The notes below the pieces were generated by a model that was given only the letters and a program-made list of their open reading frames with translations, ran no database searches and was not told the DNA's origin. The translations under genes and the position numbers were made by a program. Shown piece by piece: positions 49,737 to 58,554 of a DNA stretch of 64,000 bases. The stretch covers positions 1 through 64,000 of the forward strand of contig NZ_JAKMCR010000005.1 of assembly GCF_022662175.1 (NCBI RefSeq), in the 5' to 3' direction. Numbering within the stretch: position 1 is the first letter of the stretch; each line of letters opens with the position of its first letter. The DNA is from Aestuariivivens marinum (GTDB lineage: Bacteria; Bacteroidota; Bacteroidia; Flavobacteriales; Flavobacteriaceae).

Positions 49737-50039
49737 TTATTTTGAAAAGAAAATAGAGAGATCGAAATCAATAATAAAAAGAAAAATCAAGACAAAAAAA
49801 CCTATTAATACTAAAATTGTTTTATTAAATCCAGAATTATTTCTATTTCTATTATTCATCCTAGCTTCATGCCATTGGCCCGAAAAGTCACTTTTATTAT
49901 AGGCATCTGCATAAGCATCAAATCTTGTAGCATATTTTGTTTCGTCTGTTTCCTCTTTTCCTTTATAATACCTTGGTGTATAATTAAACCTTTTATTTCT
50001 CGGCAATTTCTTAATTAAAGTGAATTTTATTGGTCCCAT
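49737..50039 (-). CDS. small membrane protein, paralogue 1 (100 aa)
   Basis: Soluble basic N-terminus (KRFNYTPRYYKGKEETDE) and one C-terminal membrane helix (about 74-94). It shares the pattern RxFNYxPRaxK...DFxxxWxEAR with the next gene (50057), so the two are tandem paralogues. Sits between ribH and mutL, three bases upstream of mutL. Function unknown; any riboflavin-synthase label would rest only on location. Confidence 0.78.
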   Translation of the reverse strand: MGPIKFTLIKKLPRNKRFNYTPRYYKGKEETDETKYATRFDAYADAYNKSDFSGQWHEARMNNRNRNNSGFNKTILVLIGFFVLIFLFIIDFDLSIFFSK

Positions 50040-50056
50040 GATTTTTAAGTTTTAGG

Positions 50057-50287
50057 TTACAGGTATCTCTTTTCCAACAAATACATACAAATCAATAATA
50101 ATACCAAAACCAGAATTAAAGTAGTGAGTTTCACTCCACCTTTAAGCTTTCGCTTACCAGATTGGGCTTCTTTCCATTTCGAAACAAAATCTGATTTTCC
50201 AGAAGCATCTAAGCCAGAATCACCTTCATTAATTTTAGTAAATCTAGGCTTATAATTAAAGGTCCTATGCTTTCGCTGTTTAAACAA
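50057..50287 (-). CDS. small membrane protein, paralogue 2 (76 aa)
   Basis: FNYKPRFTKI ... DFVSKWKEAQSGKRKLK, then a C-terminal membrane helix (about 53-71). Shorter relative of 49737-50039. Conserved pairing next to mutL and ribH suggests co-expression; no function known. Confidence 0.75.
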   Translation of the reverse strand: MFKQRKHRTFNYKPRFTKINEGDSGLDASGKSDFVSKWKEAQSGKRKLKGGVKLTTLILVLVLLLICMYLLEKRYL

Positions 50288-50477
50288 AGTACATTGTGCT
50301 TATCCCCAAAAATACAAACTAAAGTTTGAAGTTAAAAGTTAAAAGTCAGAAGAATAGTGAAACTTATCAAGAAGGTATACACCATAAAATATTAGTAATA
50401 TATTAGCGGAAGATTGATGTAGATTGGGTATTGCTTTTTTCCAACTATCTACCAAAAAGCCCTGATGCAAAAAATAT

Positions 50478-50963
50478 TTAACTATTTTTTCTTAGCACTG
50501 CCATTTTAATAGCCGCTATAGCCGCTTCAGTACCTTTGTTCCCGTGTTTACCTCCGGAACGTTCTTGAGCCTGCTGCATTGTATTATCGGTAAGTACACA
50601 AAAGATAACAGGGGTTTCACGATTCACATTAAGGTCTTTTATGCCCTGTGACACAGCTTCGCAAACAAAGTCGAAGTGTTTGGTTTCTCCTTGAATAACA
50701 CTTCCAATGGCAATAACGGCATTTACCATTTGCTCTTGCATTTTTTTACAACCATAGATCAGTTCAAAGCTACCGGGCACATTCCACCTTATGATATTAT
50801 TAGGTAAAACGCCTTGCTCGATAAGGGTATTATATGCCCCTTCAAACAGTTTTTCTGTAATGGTATTGTTCCATTCTGAAACAACAATCCCAAACCGAAA
50901 TTTATTCGCGCTTGGGATTGTTGCTTTATCATAGTCTGATAAATTTTTGTTTGCCGTAGCCAT
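50478..50963 (-). CDS. ribH: 6,7-dimethyl-8-ribityllumazine synthase
   Basis: Penultimate step of riboflavin synthesis, 161 aa, forms a 60-mer or pentamer. FGIVVSEWN, VPGSFELIYGCKKM, IGSVIQGETKHFDFVCEAV (catalytic His) and GNKGTEAAIAAI are all standard. No FMN riboswitch precedes it. One base after the TPR gene, on the minus strand. Confidence 0.97.
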   Translation of the reverse strand: MATANKNLSDYDKATIPSANKFRFGIVVSEWNNTITEKLFEGAYNTLIEQGVLPNNIIRWNVPGSFELIYGCKKMQEQMVNAVIAIGSVIQGETKHFDFVCEAVSQGIKDLNVNRETPVIFCVLTDNTMQQAQERSGGKHGNKGTEAAIAAIKMAVLRKNS

Positions 50964-50964
50964 A

Positions 50965-51735
50965 TTATTTATTTGCCAATACTTGTGCTTTTCCTATAAA
51001 TACATCTATATTGGAAGCCTCGGTAGCATTGGAATAGTCTTCCTTAATACGCTCAAAATAATCTAACGCCTTCTTTGCCTGTCCCAAATCTAATGCTATG
51101 GTGCCTGCCTTAAATAAATACATAGGCGTTGTATATTCATTATCTCGCATATTAGCAGCTTCTTCATAATAACTTAAAGCATCATCAGGTTGATTTAACT
51201 GTACAAAAGCATCTCCAATATTTCCTTTAGCCAATGGTGCCAAAATTTCATCATCGCTTTTAAAATTACTTAAATACTCAACGGCATTCTTGTAATCCTT
51301 TAATCTTAAATAGGCCGTTCCAGCATAGTAATTGGCCAAATTGGCTGCAGGCGTACCACCATATTCCTTTACAATATCCAACATACCATATTTCCCTTCA
51401 CCACCGTTTAACGCCAAATTGTACAAAGAGTCTTTTTCAACGCCATTAACGGCATCCTCAAAATATTTTTGCGCTTGGAACATATCGTTCATAGCCATAA
51501 TCTGTTTTGGTTTTGCTATAAACTCTTTATATCCTAGAGACCCCAATACAACAACAGCAACAATACCTATAATTATAAAGATATATTTTTGGTTCTTTTC
51601 AACAAATGCCTCTGTCTTAGATGCCGTTTCATCCAACGTGTTAAAAACCTCTGCGGTTGTCGAACCTTCCTCTATATTATGTTCCTTTTCTACTTTAGTT
51701 TTTGGTTTGTAACCTCTTTTATTATAAGTTGCCAT
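50965..51735 (-). CDS. TPR membrane-anchored protein, YfgM-like (256 aa)
   Basis: N-terminal cytoplasmic 45 residues, one membrane helix (about 49-68, KYIFIIIGIVAVVVLGSLGY) and periplasmic TPRs (NLANYYAGTAYLRLKDYKNA, ALSYYEEAANMRDNEY, AKKALDYFERIKEDY). Resembles YfgM, a SecYEG/chaperone-associated protein. ATG at 51735 (MATYNKRGYKPK) is preferred over 51759, which only adds eight unconserved residues. Diverges from recF. Confidence 0.87.
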   Translation of the reverse strand: MATYNKRGYKPKTKVEKEHNIEEGSTTAEVFNTLDETASKTEAFVEKNQKYIFIIIGIVAVVVLGSLGYKEFIAKPKQIMAMNDMFQAQKYFEDAVNGVEKDSLYNLALNGGEGKYGMLDIVKEYGGTPAANLANYYAGTAYLRLKDYKNAVEYLSNFKSDDEILAPLAKGNIGDAFVQLNQPDDALSYYEEAANMRDNEYTTPMYLFKAGTIALDLGQAKKALDYFERIKEDYSNATEASNIDVFIGKAQVLANK

Positions 51736-51874
51736 ATATTCTATATTAATGCGCCGCAAAAATATAATTTTTCTTTATAACTAAAAGGGTATTTATTTGA
51801 TTATTTTCAATAATTTGCATCCCTCATTGTTTTGGCATTACCACGAATTAAATACGCTAATAGTCTTTATTTTT

Positions 51875-52954
51875 ATGATTTTAAAATCACTTTCTTTAAT
51901 CAATTACAAAAATTTTGACAGCAAATCGCTTGACCTTAACGAAAAAATAAATTGTATTGTTGGTAATAATGGCATTGGAAAAACCAATATTTTAGATGCC
52001 ATTTATCATCTTTCGTTTGGAAAAAGCTATTTTAATCCGGTAGCAACCCAAAACATTAAACACGGTGAAGATTTTTTTGTAATTAATGGTGAGTACATAA
52101 AAAATGAAAAACCGGAAAAGGTAGTGGTAAGCCTAAAACGAGGTCAAAAAAAAGTGATTAAGCGCAATGGTAAACCTTACGACAAGTTTAGTGAACACAT
52201 TGGTTTTTTACCATTAGTCATTATTTCACCTGCCGATAGGGATTTAATTGTAGAAGGTAGCGATGTACGCCGTAAATTTATTGATAGTGTGATTTCACAA
52301 AGCGATAAAACATATCTATCCAATCTTCTTAATTACAACAAAATATTGGCACAACGCAATGCACTTTTAAAATATTTTGCTTTAAACCACACCTTTAACC
52401 CAGACACTATTGCTGTTTATAATGACCAACTAACTCAATATGGTACAGTTGTTTTTGAAAAAAGGCAACAATTTTTAGAAACGTTTACCCCTATTTTTAA
52501 AACGCGATACAAAACCATTAGCAATGGTAATGAAAAAATAGGCTTAGTTTACAATAGTCATTTGTTTGAGGATCATCTTAAATCTTTACTTAAACAACAA
52601 ATCAATAAAGACAAAGCGCTTCAATATACTAGTGTAGGTATCCATAAAGACGATTTGTCTTTTAATATTGAAGGGCATCCCATAAAGAAGTTTGGAAGTC
52701 AGGGCCAACAAAAATCATTTCTAGTTGCATTAAAATTGGCACAATTCGATTTTATCAAAGCACAAAGTGGTGTCAATCCTATTTTGTTATTGGATGATAT
52801 TTTTGATAAATTGGACGAGCACCGTGTAGCACAAATTATTAAATTAGTTGGTGAGGATAGTTTCGGACAAATATTTATTAGCGACACACATGCCGAACGT
52901 ACCGAAAACACTGTGAAACAAGCTCACCAATCGTATGAGGTTTTTAAATTGTAA
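51875..52954 (+). CDS. recF: DNA replication and repair protein RecF
   Basis: SMC-like ATPase that loads RecA at gaps through RecOR. Walker [15 protein letters not shown], signature [18 protein letters not shown], Walker [15 protein letters not shown]. 359 aa from ATG 51875 ([14 protein letters not shown]); the open frame back to 51797 is not conserved in character. Ten bases upstream of the DUF721 gene. Confidence 0.96.
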   Translation: MILKSLSLINYKNFDSKSLDLNEKINCIVGNNGIGKTNILDAIYHLSFGKSYFNPVATQNIKHGEDFFVINGEYIKNEKPEKVVVSLKRGQKKVIKRNGKPYDKFSEHIGFLPLVIISPADRDLIVEGSDVRRKFIDSVISQSDKTYLSNLLNYNKILAQRNALLKYFALNHTFNPDTIAVYNDQLTQYGTVVFEKRQQFLETFTPIFKTRYKTISNGNEKIGLVYNSHLFEDHLKSLLKQQINKDKALQYTSVGIHKDDLSFNIEGHPIKKFGSQGQQKSFLVALKLAQFDFIKAQSGVNPILLLDDIFDKLDEHRVAQIIKLVGEDSFGQIFISDTHAERTENTVKQAHQSYEVFKL

Positions 52955-52963
52955 TTAATTGCC

Positions 52964-53260
52964 ATGCCAAAACGAAACAACGAACATATTAGCATAAAAG
53001 ACGCTTTAAAAGAATTTGTTGAAACCAATAAATTAGATAAAGGTCTGGACAAAGTAAATGTTGTAGATGCTTGGGTTAAACTAATGGGTAATGGGGTAAA
53101 CAATTATACCACTGGTATTCGTTTGGAACGTGAAACACTTTACATTCAATTAAGTTCCAGTGTTTTGCGGGAAGAATTAAGTTATGGCAAGCAAAAAATA
53201 ATAACCATGCTTAATGAAGAGTTAGGCAAGGAAATTATTAAAAAATTGATTTTGCGCTAA
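52964..53260 (+). CDS. DUF721 (DciA-like) protein (98 aa)
   Basis: Single DUF721 domain: LKEFVETNKLDKGLDKVNVVDAWVKLMG, LYIQLSSSVLREELSYGKQKII, LNEELGKEIIKKLILR. DciA proteins load the replicative helicase DnaB in bacteria that lack DnaC, and the domain often sits beside recF, as here. Short form without the C-terminal extension. Confidence 0.87.
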   Translation: MPKRNNEHISIKDALKEFVETNKLDKGLDKVNVVDAWVKLMGNGVNNYTTGIRLERETLYIQLSSSVLREELSYGKQKIITMLNEELGKEIIKKLILR

Positions 53261-53323
53261 TTACATTTTAAATCAAATTAAAAAAAAAACTGTATAAAAC
53301 CTGCAAGCTATTATTATTTAAAC

Positions 53324-53331
53324 TACCTTTG
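53324..53331 (+). promoter_or_regulatory. flavobacterial -7 promoter element before the cold shock gene
   Basis: TACCTTTG, an exact TAnnTTTG match, 28 nt before the ATG at 53359. Confidence 0.6.
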
Positions 53332-53358
53332 ACACTTAATTTTTTTAATACAAATACA

Positions 53359-53550
53359 ATGAGTAAAGGTACAGTAAAGTTCTTTAATGATTCCAAAGGG
53401 TTTGGTTTTATCATTGAAGAAGGAAACAACAAAGAACATTTTGTTCACATTTCTGGATTAATTGATGAAGTTCGTGAAGGTGATGAAGTTGAATTTGATC
53501 TACAGGAAGGTAGAAAAGGTTTAAACGCAGTAAACGTAAAAGTTATCTAA
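53359..53550 (+). CDS. cold shock domain protein (63 aa)
   Basis: Five-strand OB fold that binds single-stranded RNA/DNA: KGTVKFFND, RNP1 KGFGFI and RNP2 HFVHIS, ending VNVKVI. ATG 53359 (MSKGTVKFF) is chosen; the in-frame extension from 53329 starts upstream of the likely transcription start. Own promoter and terminator make it monocistronic. Confidence 0.95.
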   Translation: MSKGTVKFFNDSKGFGFIIEEGNNKEHFVHISGLIDEVREGDEVEFDLQEGRKGLNAVNVKVI

Positions 53551-53581
53551 TCTAAATTATATACACTTTAACATTACAATG

Positions 53582-53613
53582 AAAGCCTGTCATTATTTTG
53601 ACAGGCTTTTTTT
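53582..53613 (+). terminator. intrinsic terminator of the cold shock gene
   Basis: AAAGCCTGTCA (53582-53592) pairs perfectly with TGACAGGCTTT (53599-53609), followed by a T tract to 53613. Confidence 0.9.
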
Positions 53614-53743
53614 GTAAAAAACCCTTCGATCTTTAATTAATAAGGAAATAAATCTTTTTAAAAGATTAAATTACCGTCCTTTTCATGAAGGATATATTTA
53701 GTCCCTAGAAAACCTAATAAAGTCAAAAAAGATTTTTAAAAGT

Positions 53744-53779
53744 CAAAAAAAAAAGCTTCCGAAATTTATCGAAAGCTTC
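53744..53779 (-). terminator. intrinsic terminator of ndk
   Basis: On the minus strand AAGCTTTCGA pairs with TCGGAAGCTT around TAAATT (53753-53778), followed by a run of ten T. It lies 25 nt after the ndk stop codon. Confidence 0.85.
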
Positions 53780-53803
53780 ATTTTTAACCAATTTATAAAA
53801 TAT

Positions 53804-54223
53804 TTAAAATATTTCCCTTCCCGAAAAATGGAATGCGCTTTCAATAGCTGCATTTTCATCACTATCACTACCATGTACGGCATTCTCGCCCATTGAAGCT
53901 GCATATAATTTTCTAATGGTCCCTTCTGCTGCATCGGCCGGGTTGGTAGCACCAATTAAGGTTCTAAAATCTTCAACAGCATTATCCTTCTCTAACACAG
54001 CTGCAACTATTGGTCCACGGGTCATATACTCTACCAATTCCCCAAAAAATGGACGTTCGCTATGGATCGCATAAAATGTTTCTGCATCAGCCTTAGACAT
54101 TTGTGTTAATTTCATTGCTACGATCTTAAATCCAGAAGCTGTAATTTTTTCTAATATTGCACCAATATGCCCTTTCTCAACAGCATCTGGCTTAAGCATT
54201 GTAAATGTTCTATTTGTTGCCAT
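53804..54223 (-). CDS. ndk: nucleoside diphosphate kinase
   Basis: Transfers the terminal phosphate between NTPs and NDPs. [34 protein letters not shown], and the phospho-His in [13 protein letters not shown]. 139 aa, full length. Monocistronic, with its own promoter (54244-54273) and terminator. Confidence 0.97.
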   Translation of the reverse strand: MATNRTFTMLKPDAVEKGHIGAILEKITASGFKIVAMKLTQMSKADAETFYAIHSERPFFGELVEYMTRGPIVAAVLEKDNAVEDFRTLIGATNPADAAEGTIRKLYAASMGENAVHGSDSDENAAIESAFHFSGREIF

Positions 54224-54243
54224 TTGTTCTTTTAAATTTTGTG

Positions 54244-54273
54244 CAAAAGTAATCTATTTCCACTTAAAAACAA
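54244..54273 (-). promoter_or_regulatory. flavobacterial promoter of ndk
   Basis: Minus strand: -33-type TTG (54273-54271), 19 nt, then TACTTTTG (54251-54244), matching TTG-N19-TAnnTTTG. The -7 ends 20 nt before the ndk ATG. Confidence 0.65.
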
Positions 54274-54311
54274 GATTTGGCAATTTTAAAAAAATTGTAT
54301 ATTCGTTTCCT

Positions 54312-55331
54312 ATGAACAAACAAGATATTGAACAGATAAAACAGTTACTCTCAACCCCTAAAAAAATAGTAATTGTAACCCATAAAAATCCAGATGGCGA
54401 TGCCGTTGGCTCTAGCCTATCACTATATCACTACCTTTCGAAATATCAGCATAAAACAACTGTAATTTTACCTAATGACTGTCCCAGTTTTTTAAAATGG
54501 ATACCTGGAGCAGAAACCGTTTTGGTATACGACTATCAAACAGAATTATCAAATAGATTAATAAGTGAAGCCGAAATTATATTTACTTTAGATTTTAATG
54601 CTTTCCACAGAACTGGCAATATGGAAATTCCATTATCTGAAAGTGACGCATTAAAAATCATGATAGATCATCATCAGGCTCCTGATGGTTATGCAACTTT
54701 TATGTTTTCGGATGTGAGTATGAGCTCTACTTGTGAAATGATTTATCATTTTATAGACATGCTTAAAGACACCAATAATATTGATGCTACCATGGCCACC
54801 TGTCTTTATGTTGGTATCATGACTGATACTGGTTCCTTTAAATTTGATTGTACCACAAGCACCACTCATCATATTATAGCTAAACTTATTGATAAAGGTG
54901 CCAACAATTCCCAAATCCATAACAATGTTTACGATACTAACAGCTATGAACGCCTACAGCTTTTGGGCTGTGCACTCAAAAATTTAAAAATACTACCTGA
55001 ATACCGTACTGCATATACTAGCTTATCTCAAGAAGAACTTAACCAATACAATTATAAAAAAGGCGATACAGAAGGAGTAGTAAATTATGGTCTATCGTTA
55101 GACAATATAGTGCTTGCAGCAATTTTTATTGAAGACAAACAGGAAAACATTGTTAAAATTTCGTTACGCTCCAAAGGTCATTTTTCTGTTAACGAAATGT
55201 CCAGGGCACATTTCAACGGGGGTGGGCATACAAATGCCGCAGGTGGTAAAAGCTATTTATCCTTAAACGAAACCATTGAAAATTTTATTAGTATATTGGC
55301 TAGTTATAAAAACGCCCTAAATGATGAATAA
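54312..55331 (+). CDS. nrnA: DHH phosphoesterase, NrnA-type oligoribonuclease/pAp phosphatase (339 aa)
   Basis: DHH-DHHA1 protein: HKNPDGDAVGSSLSLYHYL, LDFNAFHRTGNM, MIDHHQAPDGYA (DHH), and C-terminal FNGGGHTNAAGG. Degrades nanoRNAs and 3'-phosphoadenosine 5'-phosphate. It overlaps gldI by 11 nt and starts the nrnA-gldI-PPIase-lgt-DUF192 run. Confidence 0.93.
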   Translation: MNKQDIEQIKQLLSTPKKIVIVTHKNPDGDAVGSSLSLYHYLSKYQHKTTVILPNDCPSFLKWIPGAETVLVYDYQTELSNRLISEAEIIFTLDFNAFHRTGNMEIPLSESDALKIMIDHHQAPDGYATFMFSDVSMSSTCEMIYHFIDMLKDTNNIDATMATCLYVGIMTDTGSFKFDCTTSTTHHIIAKLIDKGANNSQIHNNVYDTNSYERLQLLGCALKNLKILPEYRTAYTSLSQEELNQYNYKKGDTEGVVNYGLSLDNIVLAAIFIEDKQENIVKISLRSKGHFSVNEMSRAHFNGGGHTNAAGGKSYLSLNETIENFISILASYKNALNDE

Positions 55332-55869
55332 ACTCATACCCATATTATTTGCAAGCCTCTTTATTATTGGTTGTAAAACACCAGAAGCCAGAAAGCCCAT
55401 TTCGGTTAAAACAGGTTCTTTTATAGACGATTCGGTAGAACGAAATAAAAAACTCAACGCTAAGGAACAATCCCATATCCTTAAGGTTATGGAACAACAG
55501 AACGATAAAAATTATATCGCTTCAGAAAGTGGATTTTGGTATTACTACAATACAAAAACAGAAATCGACACCTTAAAAACACCTAATTTTGGTGACGTCA
55601 TTGATTATAATTACGATGTTAAAACCCTTAGCGGACAAACTATTTATTCTAAAGATGACGTCAAAATACAGCGCTACGTTATGGACCAACAAGAACTTTT
55701 CACAGGGCTTAGGGAAGGTTTAAAACTCATGAAAACTGGTGAAACCGTTACGTTTTTATTTCCCTCCCAAAAGGCCTATGGCTATTATGGAGACCAAAAC
55801 AAAATTGGCAGTAATATGCCATTAATGTGTGAAGTCACGGTATTTTCAATTACTGAAAACAATAATTAA
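55321..55869 (+). CDS. gldI: gliding-associated lipoprotein PPIase GldI (182 aa)
   Basis: Lipoprotein (FIIGC) with one FKBP domain (about 85-180: FGDVIDYNYDVKTLSGQTIYS, GLREGLKLMKTGETVTFLFPSQKAYGYYGD). In Flavobacterium johnsoniae GldI is required for gliding and acts as a periplasmic peptidyl-prolyl isomerase that helps fold T9SS/gliding proteins. Two tandem ATGs (55321, 55324). Ten bases before the next PPIase gene. Confidence 0.92.
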   Translation: MMNKLIPILFASLFIIGCKTPEARKPISVKTGSFIDDSVERNKKLNAKEQSHILKVMEQQNDKNYIASESGFWYYYNTKTEIDTLKTPNFGDVIDYNYDVKTLSGQTIYSKDDVKIQRYVMDQQELFTGLREGLKLMKTGETVTFLFPSQKAYGYYGDQNKIGSNMPLMCEVTVFSITENNN

Positions 55870-55879
55870 TCAAAAGAAA

Positions 55880-57025
55880 ATGAGATATACAAAATGGTTT
55901 ATGTTCTTCTCTCCCGTTCTGTTAATTATACTTAACCTATATTCCTGCAAAGCACAATATCCTGAATTGGAAGACGGACTTTATGCCGAAATCGTTACTG
56001 GAAAAGGAGTTATGATTGCCAAATTGGAGCATGAAAAAACACCTGTAACTGTTGCCAATTTTGTTTCCTTGGCAGAGGGCACCAATACAATGGTTGATGA
56101 TGAATATAAGGATAAAAAATTTTATAATGGTTTGAAATTCCATCGTGTCATCCCCGATTTCATGATTCAGGGAGGTGATCCTAAAGGGGATGGTTCTGGA
56201 AATCCTGGCTATCGCTTTAACGATGAATTTGACATAAGTCTAAAACATGATAAAAAAGGGACATTGGCCATGGCCAATTCGGGTTATGGCACCAATGGCA
56301 GTCAGTTTTACATTACCCATAAAGAAACGCCATGGTTGGATGCCTATGACGATGAGGGCAATTTAAAAAATTGTGAAAACAGACGTATTAGTTGTCATAC
56401 CGTATTTGGGGAAGTTATTACGGGACTTGAAGTTGTTGACTCTATTAAACAAAATGATGTTATTGAAGCTGTAAATATTATTAGAAAAGGAAAAGTAGCT
56501 AAAAAGTTTGATGCAGTCTCCATTTTTAAAAATCATTTTATTGAAGCCAAACGCATTAAGGAAGAAAAAGAAGCCCAAGCCCAAGCCATAGTAACAGCAA
56601 CACTTGAAAAATTTGAAAAACAACGTACACAAGCCACTACGCTACCATCTGGTTTACAATATTTAGTTACCGAAAAAGGCGATGGAAAAAAGCTATCTGA
56701 AACCTCTAAAGTACTTGCACATTATGCTGTTTATTTTGAAAACGGAAAACTACTTCAAACCAGTAAGTTAGAAACAGCTGAAGCTTTGAACGCGGTAGAT
56801 GAACAACAAAAAATTACGGGTAGGTATGAACCTATAACTTGTGATATTGGGCCAGACGCTAGAATGATTCCTGGATTTAAGGAAGGTTTGAGACAGTTAA
56901 ATGTAGGTGATAAAGCTACACTATTTATTCCATACCACTTAGCTTATGGCGAAGCAGGAGGCAATGGTATTCCACCAAAATCAAATATTATATTTGAAGT
57001 TGAAATTCTTAAACTTTTAAACTAG
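55880..57025 (+). CDS. cyclophilin-FKBP fusion peptidyl-prolyl isomerase (381 aa)
   Basis: Exported (signal to about 24, possible lipobox LYSC) and built of two unrelated isomerases. Cyclophilin at about 32-215 (KFYNGLKFHRVIPDFMIQGGD, GTLAMANSGYGTNGSQFYIT, HTVFGEVITGLEVVDSI), a charged helix (about 220-250), and FKBP at about 255-381 (VLAHYAVYFENGKLLQTS, RMIPGFKEGLRQLNVGDKAT, YHLAYGEAGGNGIPP). Follows gldI, so the periplasmic folding functions are clustered. ATG 55880 is chosen; the frame back to 55829 lies inside gldI. Confidence 0.92.
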   Translation: MRYTKWFMFFSPVLLIILNLYSCKAQYPELEDGLYAEIVTGKGVMIAKLEHEKTPVTVANFVSLAEGTNTMVDDEYKDKKFYNGLKFHRVIPDFMIQGGDPKGDGSGNPGYRFNDEFDISLKHDKKGTLAMANSGYGTNGSQFYITHKETPWLDAYDDEGNLKNCENRRISCHTVFGEVITGLEVVDSIKQNDVIEAVNIIRKGKVAKKFDAVSIFKNHFIEAKRIKEEKEAQAQAIVTATLEKFEKQRTQATTLPSGLQYLVTEKGDGKKLSETSKVLAHYAVYFENGKLLQTSKLETAEALNAVDEQQKITGRYEPITCDIGPDARMIPGFKEGLRQLNVGDKATLFIPYHLAYGEAGGNGIPPKSNIIFEVEILKLLN

Positions 57026-57037
57026 TTAAATAAAAAT

Positions 57038-57976
57038 ATGTACGTATTAAAATTCGATTGGAACCCTATAACAGGTATAGACATAGCAGGCAATTTTAAA
57101 CTCCATTTTTATAGCTTAATGTGGGTAGTAGCCTTTATTATTGGTTGGTATATTATGAAGCGTATCTTCACTAAGGAAAAAATTTCCTTGGAGTATTTAG
57201 ACCCGCTTTTTATCTATACCGTTTTAGCCACCATGCTTGGTGCTCGATTAGGGCATGTACTTTTTTATCAATCAGAATTAATTACTGAAGATTTTTTCAG
57301 CATATTTCTCCCCTTTAAATTTAAGGGCGGCTTTGAATTTACTGGTTTTCAGGGTTTGGCCAGCCATGGTGCCGCTATAGGCATTATTATAGGCATGTAT
57401 TTATACCGAAAAAAATACAACTACAAATCCTTGCTTTGGATTCTGGATCGCGTGGTAATATCGGTAGCCTCTGGTGCCGTTTTCATTAGAATAGGTAATT
57501 TCATCAATTCAGAAATTATTGGAAGGGTTGTTGAAAATGAAAACTTCCCACTTGGTGTTCGTTTTATCCAAGATTATTACAATAAATATGATATTGTAAG
57601 AGTAACAGGCATTAAAAATGTTGAGGAAGCTTATAATGCTGTAACCAATAATCCGCAATTTGCGGAATTACTGGAAGCCATCCCCTACCGTCACCCCGCA
57701 CAATTGTATGAATCGTTTTGCTATATTTTTGTGTTTTTAATTCTGTGGTTTGTTTACTTAAAAACCAAAAAAAGTGATCAAAGCGGATTTCTTTTTGGAT
57801 TGTTTTTAATCTTGCTTTGGACGGTACGTTTTTTTGTTGAATTTGTTAAAGAGCCTCAAGGCGATGAATATATCAACTGGTTTGGTTTACAAACCGGCCA
57901 ATGGCTAAGTATTCCTTTTATATTAATAGGTCTCTATTTTATGTTTGTCTATAAACCCAAAACTGCAAGCAAATAA
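57038..57976 (+). CDS. lgt: prolipoprotein diacylglyceryl transferase
   Basis: First step of lipoprotein maturation, thiol-acylating the lipobox Cys at the inner membrane. Seven helices; ARLGHVLFYQ, FQGLASHGAAIGI, RIGNFINSEIIGR (Lgt signature with essential Arg/Asn) and YRHPAQLYES. 312 aa, full. Fits the many lipoproteins seen in this window. Confidence 0.97.
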   Translation: MYVLKFDWNPITGIDIAGNFKLHFYSLMWVVAFIIGWYIMKRIFTKEKISLEYLDPLFIYTVLATMLGARLGHVLFYQSELITEDFFSIFLPFKFKGGFEFTGFQGLASHGAAIGIIIGMYLYRKKYNYKSLLWILDRVVISVASGAVFIRIGNFINSEIIGRVVENENFPLGVRFIQDYYNKYDIVRVTGIKNVEEAYNAVTNNPQFAELLEAIPYRHPAQLYESFCYIFVFLILWFVYLKTKKSDQSGFLFGLFLILLWTVRFFVEFVKEPQGDEYINWFGLQTGQWLSIPFILIGLYFMFVYKPKTASK

Positions 57977-57979
57977 AGC

Positions 57980-58453
57980 ATGTCCATAAAACGATTTCTA
58001 CTATATGTATGCTACCTTTTAATAGTTATATCTTGTAAGGATAACAAAAAAGTAATTAAGCAAACAGAAGTTACTTTTAAAAAGGAAGGAGAGTTGACCA
58101 TTATCAAATCCGATTCAACCACAGTACACCTTAATATTGAAATTGCAGATACTGATTACGACACCCAAACAGGGTTAATGTACCGTAACAGTATGGCCGA
58201 TACACAAGCGATGCTATTTGTTTTTGAAAATGAGCAACCACGCTCCTTTTACATGAAAAATACGCGTATTCCTCTAGATATTATTTTTATAGGCGAAAAC
58301 AAAAAGATTGTTAGTTTTCAAAAAAACGCCCAACCTTTTGACGAAACTTCCCTTCCTTCGAATACCCCCGCTAAATACGTTTTAGAAGTCAATGCTGGTC
58401 TTGCAGACAAATGGCAATTAGAAGTTGGTGATACCATAATTTACACTAAATAA
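57980..58453 (+). CDS. DUF192 lipoprotein (157 aa)
   Basis: Lipobox VISC then a DUF192 domain: TQTGLMYRNSMADTQAMLFVFE, RSFYMKNTRIPLDIIFI, YVLEVNAGLADKW. Small beta-barrel family found in the periplasm; function unresolved. Three bases after lgt. Confidence 0.9.
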   Translation: MSIKRFLLYVCYLLIVISCKDNKKVIKQTEVTFKKEGELTIIKSDSTTVHLNIEIADTDYDTQTGLMYRNSMADTQAMLFVFENEQPRSFYMKNTRIPLDIIFIGENKKIVSFQKNAQPFDETSLPSNTPAKYVLEVNAGLADKWQLEVGDTIIYTK

Positions 58454-58554
58454 AACACTCATATGAAATGCCCACATAAGCAAATTTTCAGTGCATACCC
58501 CCAAGCATATAAGAGTAATTCTTCTGACCTTTGAAACACAATAAATATAAAAAG

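Noticed and set aside
49737-50039. Naming this gene as a riboflavin synthase subunit
   Set aside because: It is a 100-aa single-helix membrane protein with no lumazine- or riboflavin-synthase motif; the label would rest only on nearness to ribH.
50613-50627. parS-like sequence GGTTTCACGATTCAC
   Set aside because: Only half of the TGTTTCACGTGAAACA palindrome is present and it lies inside ribH.
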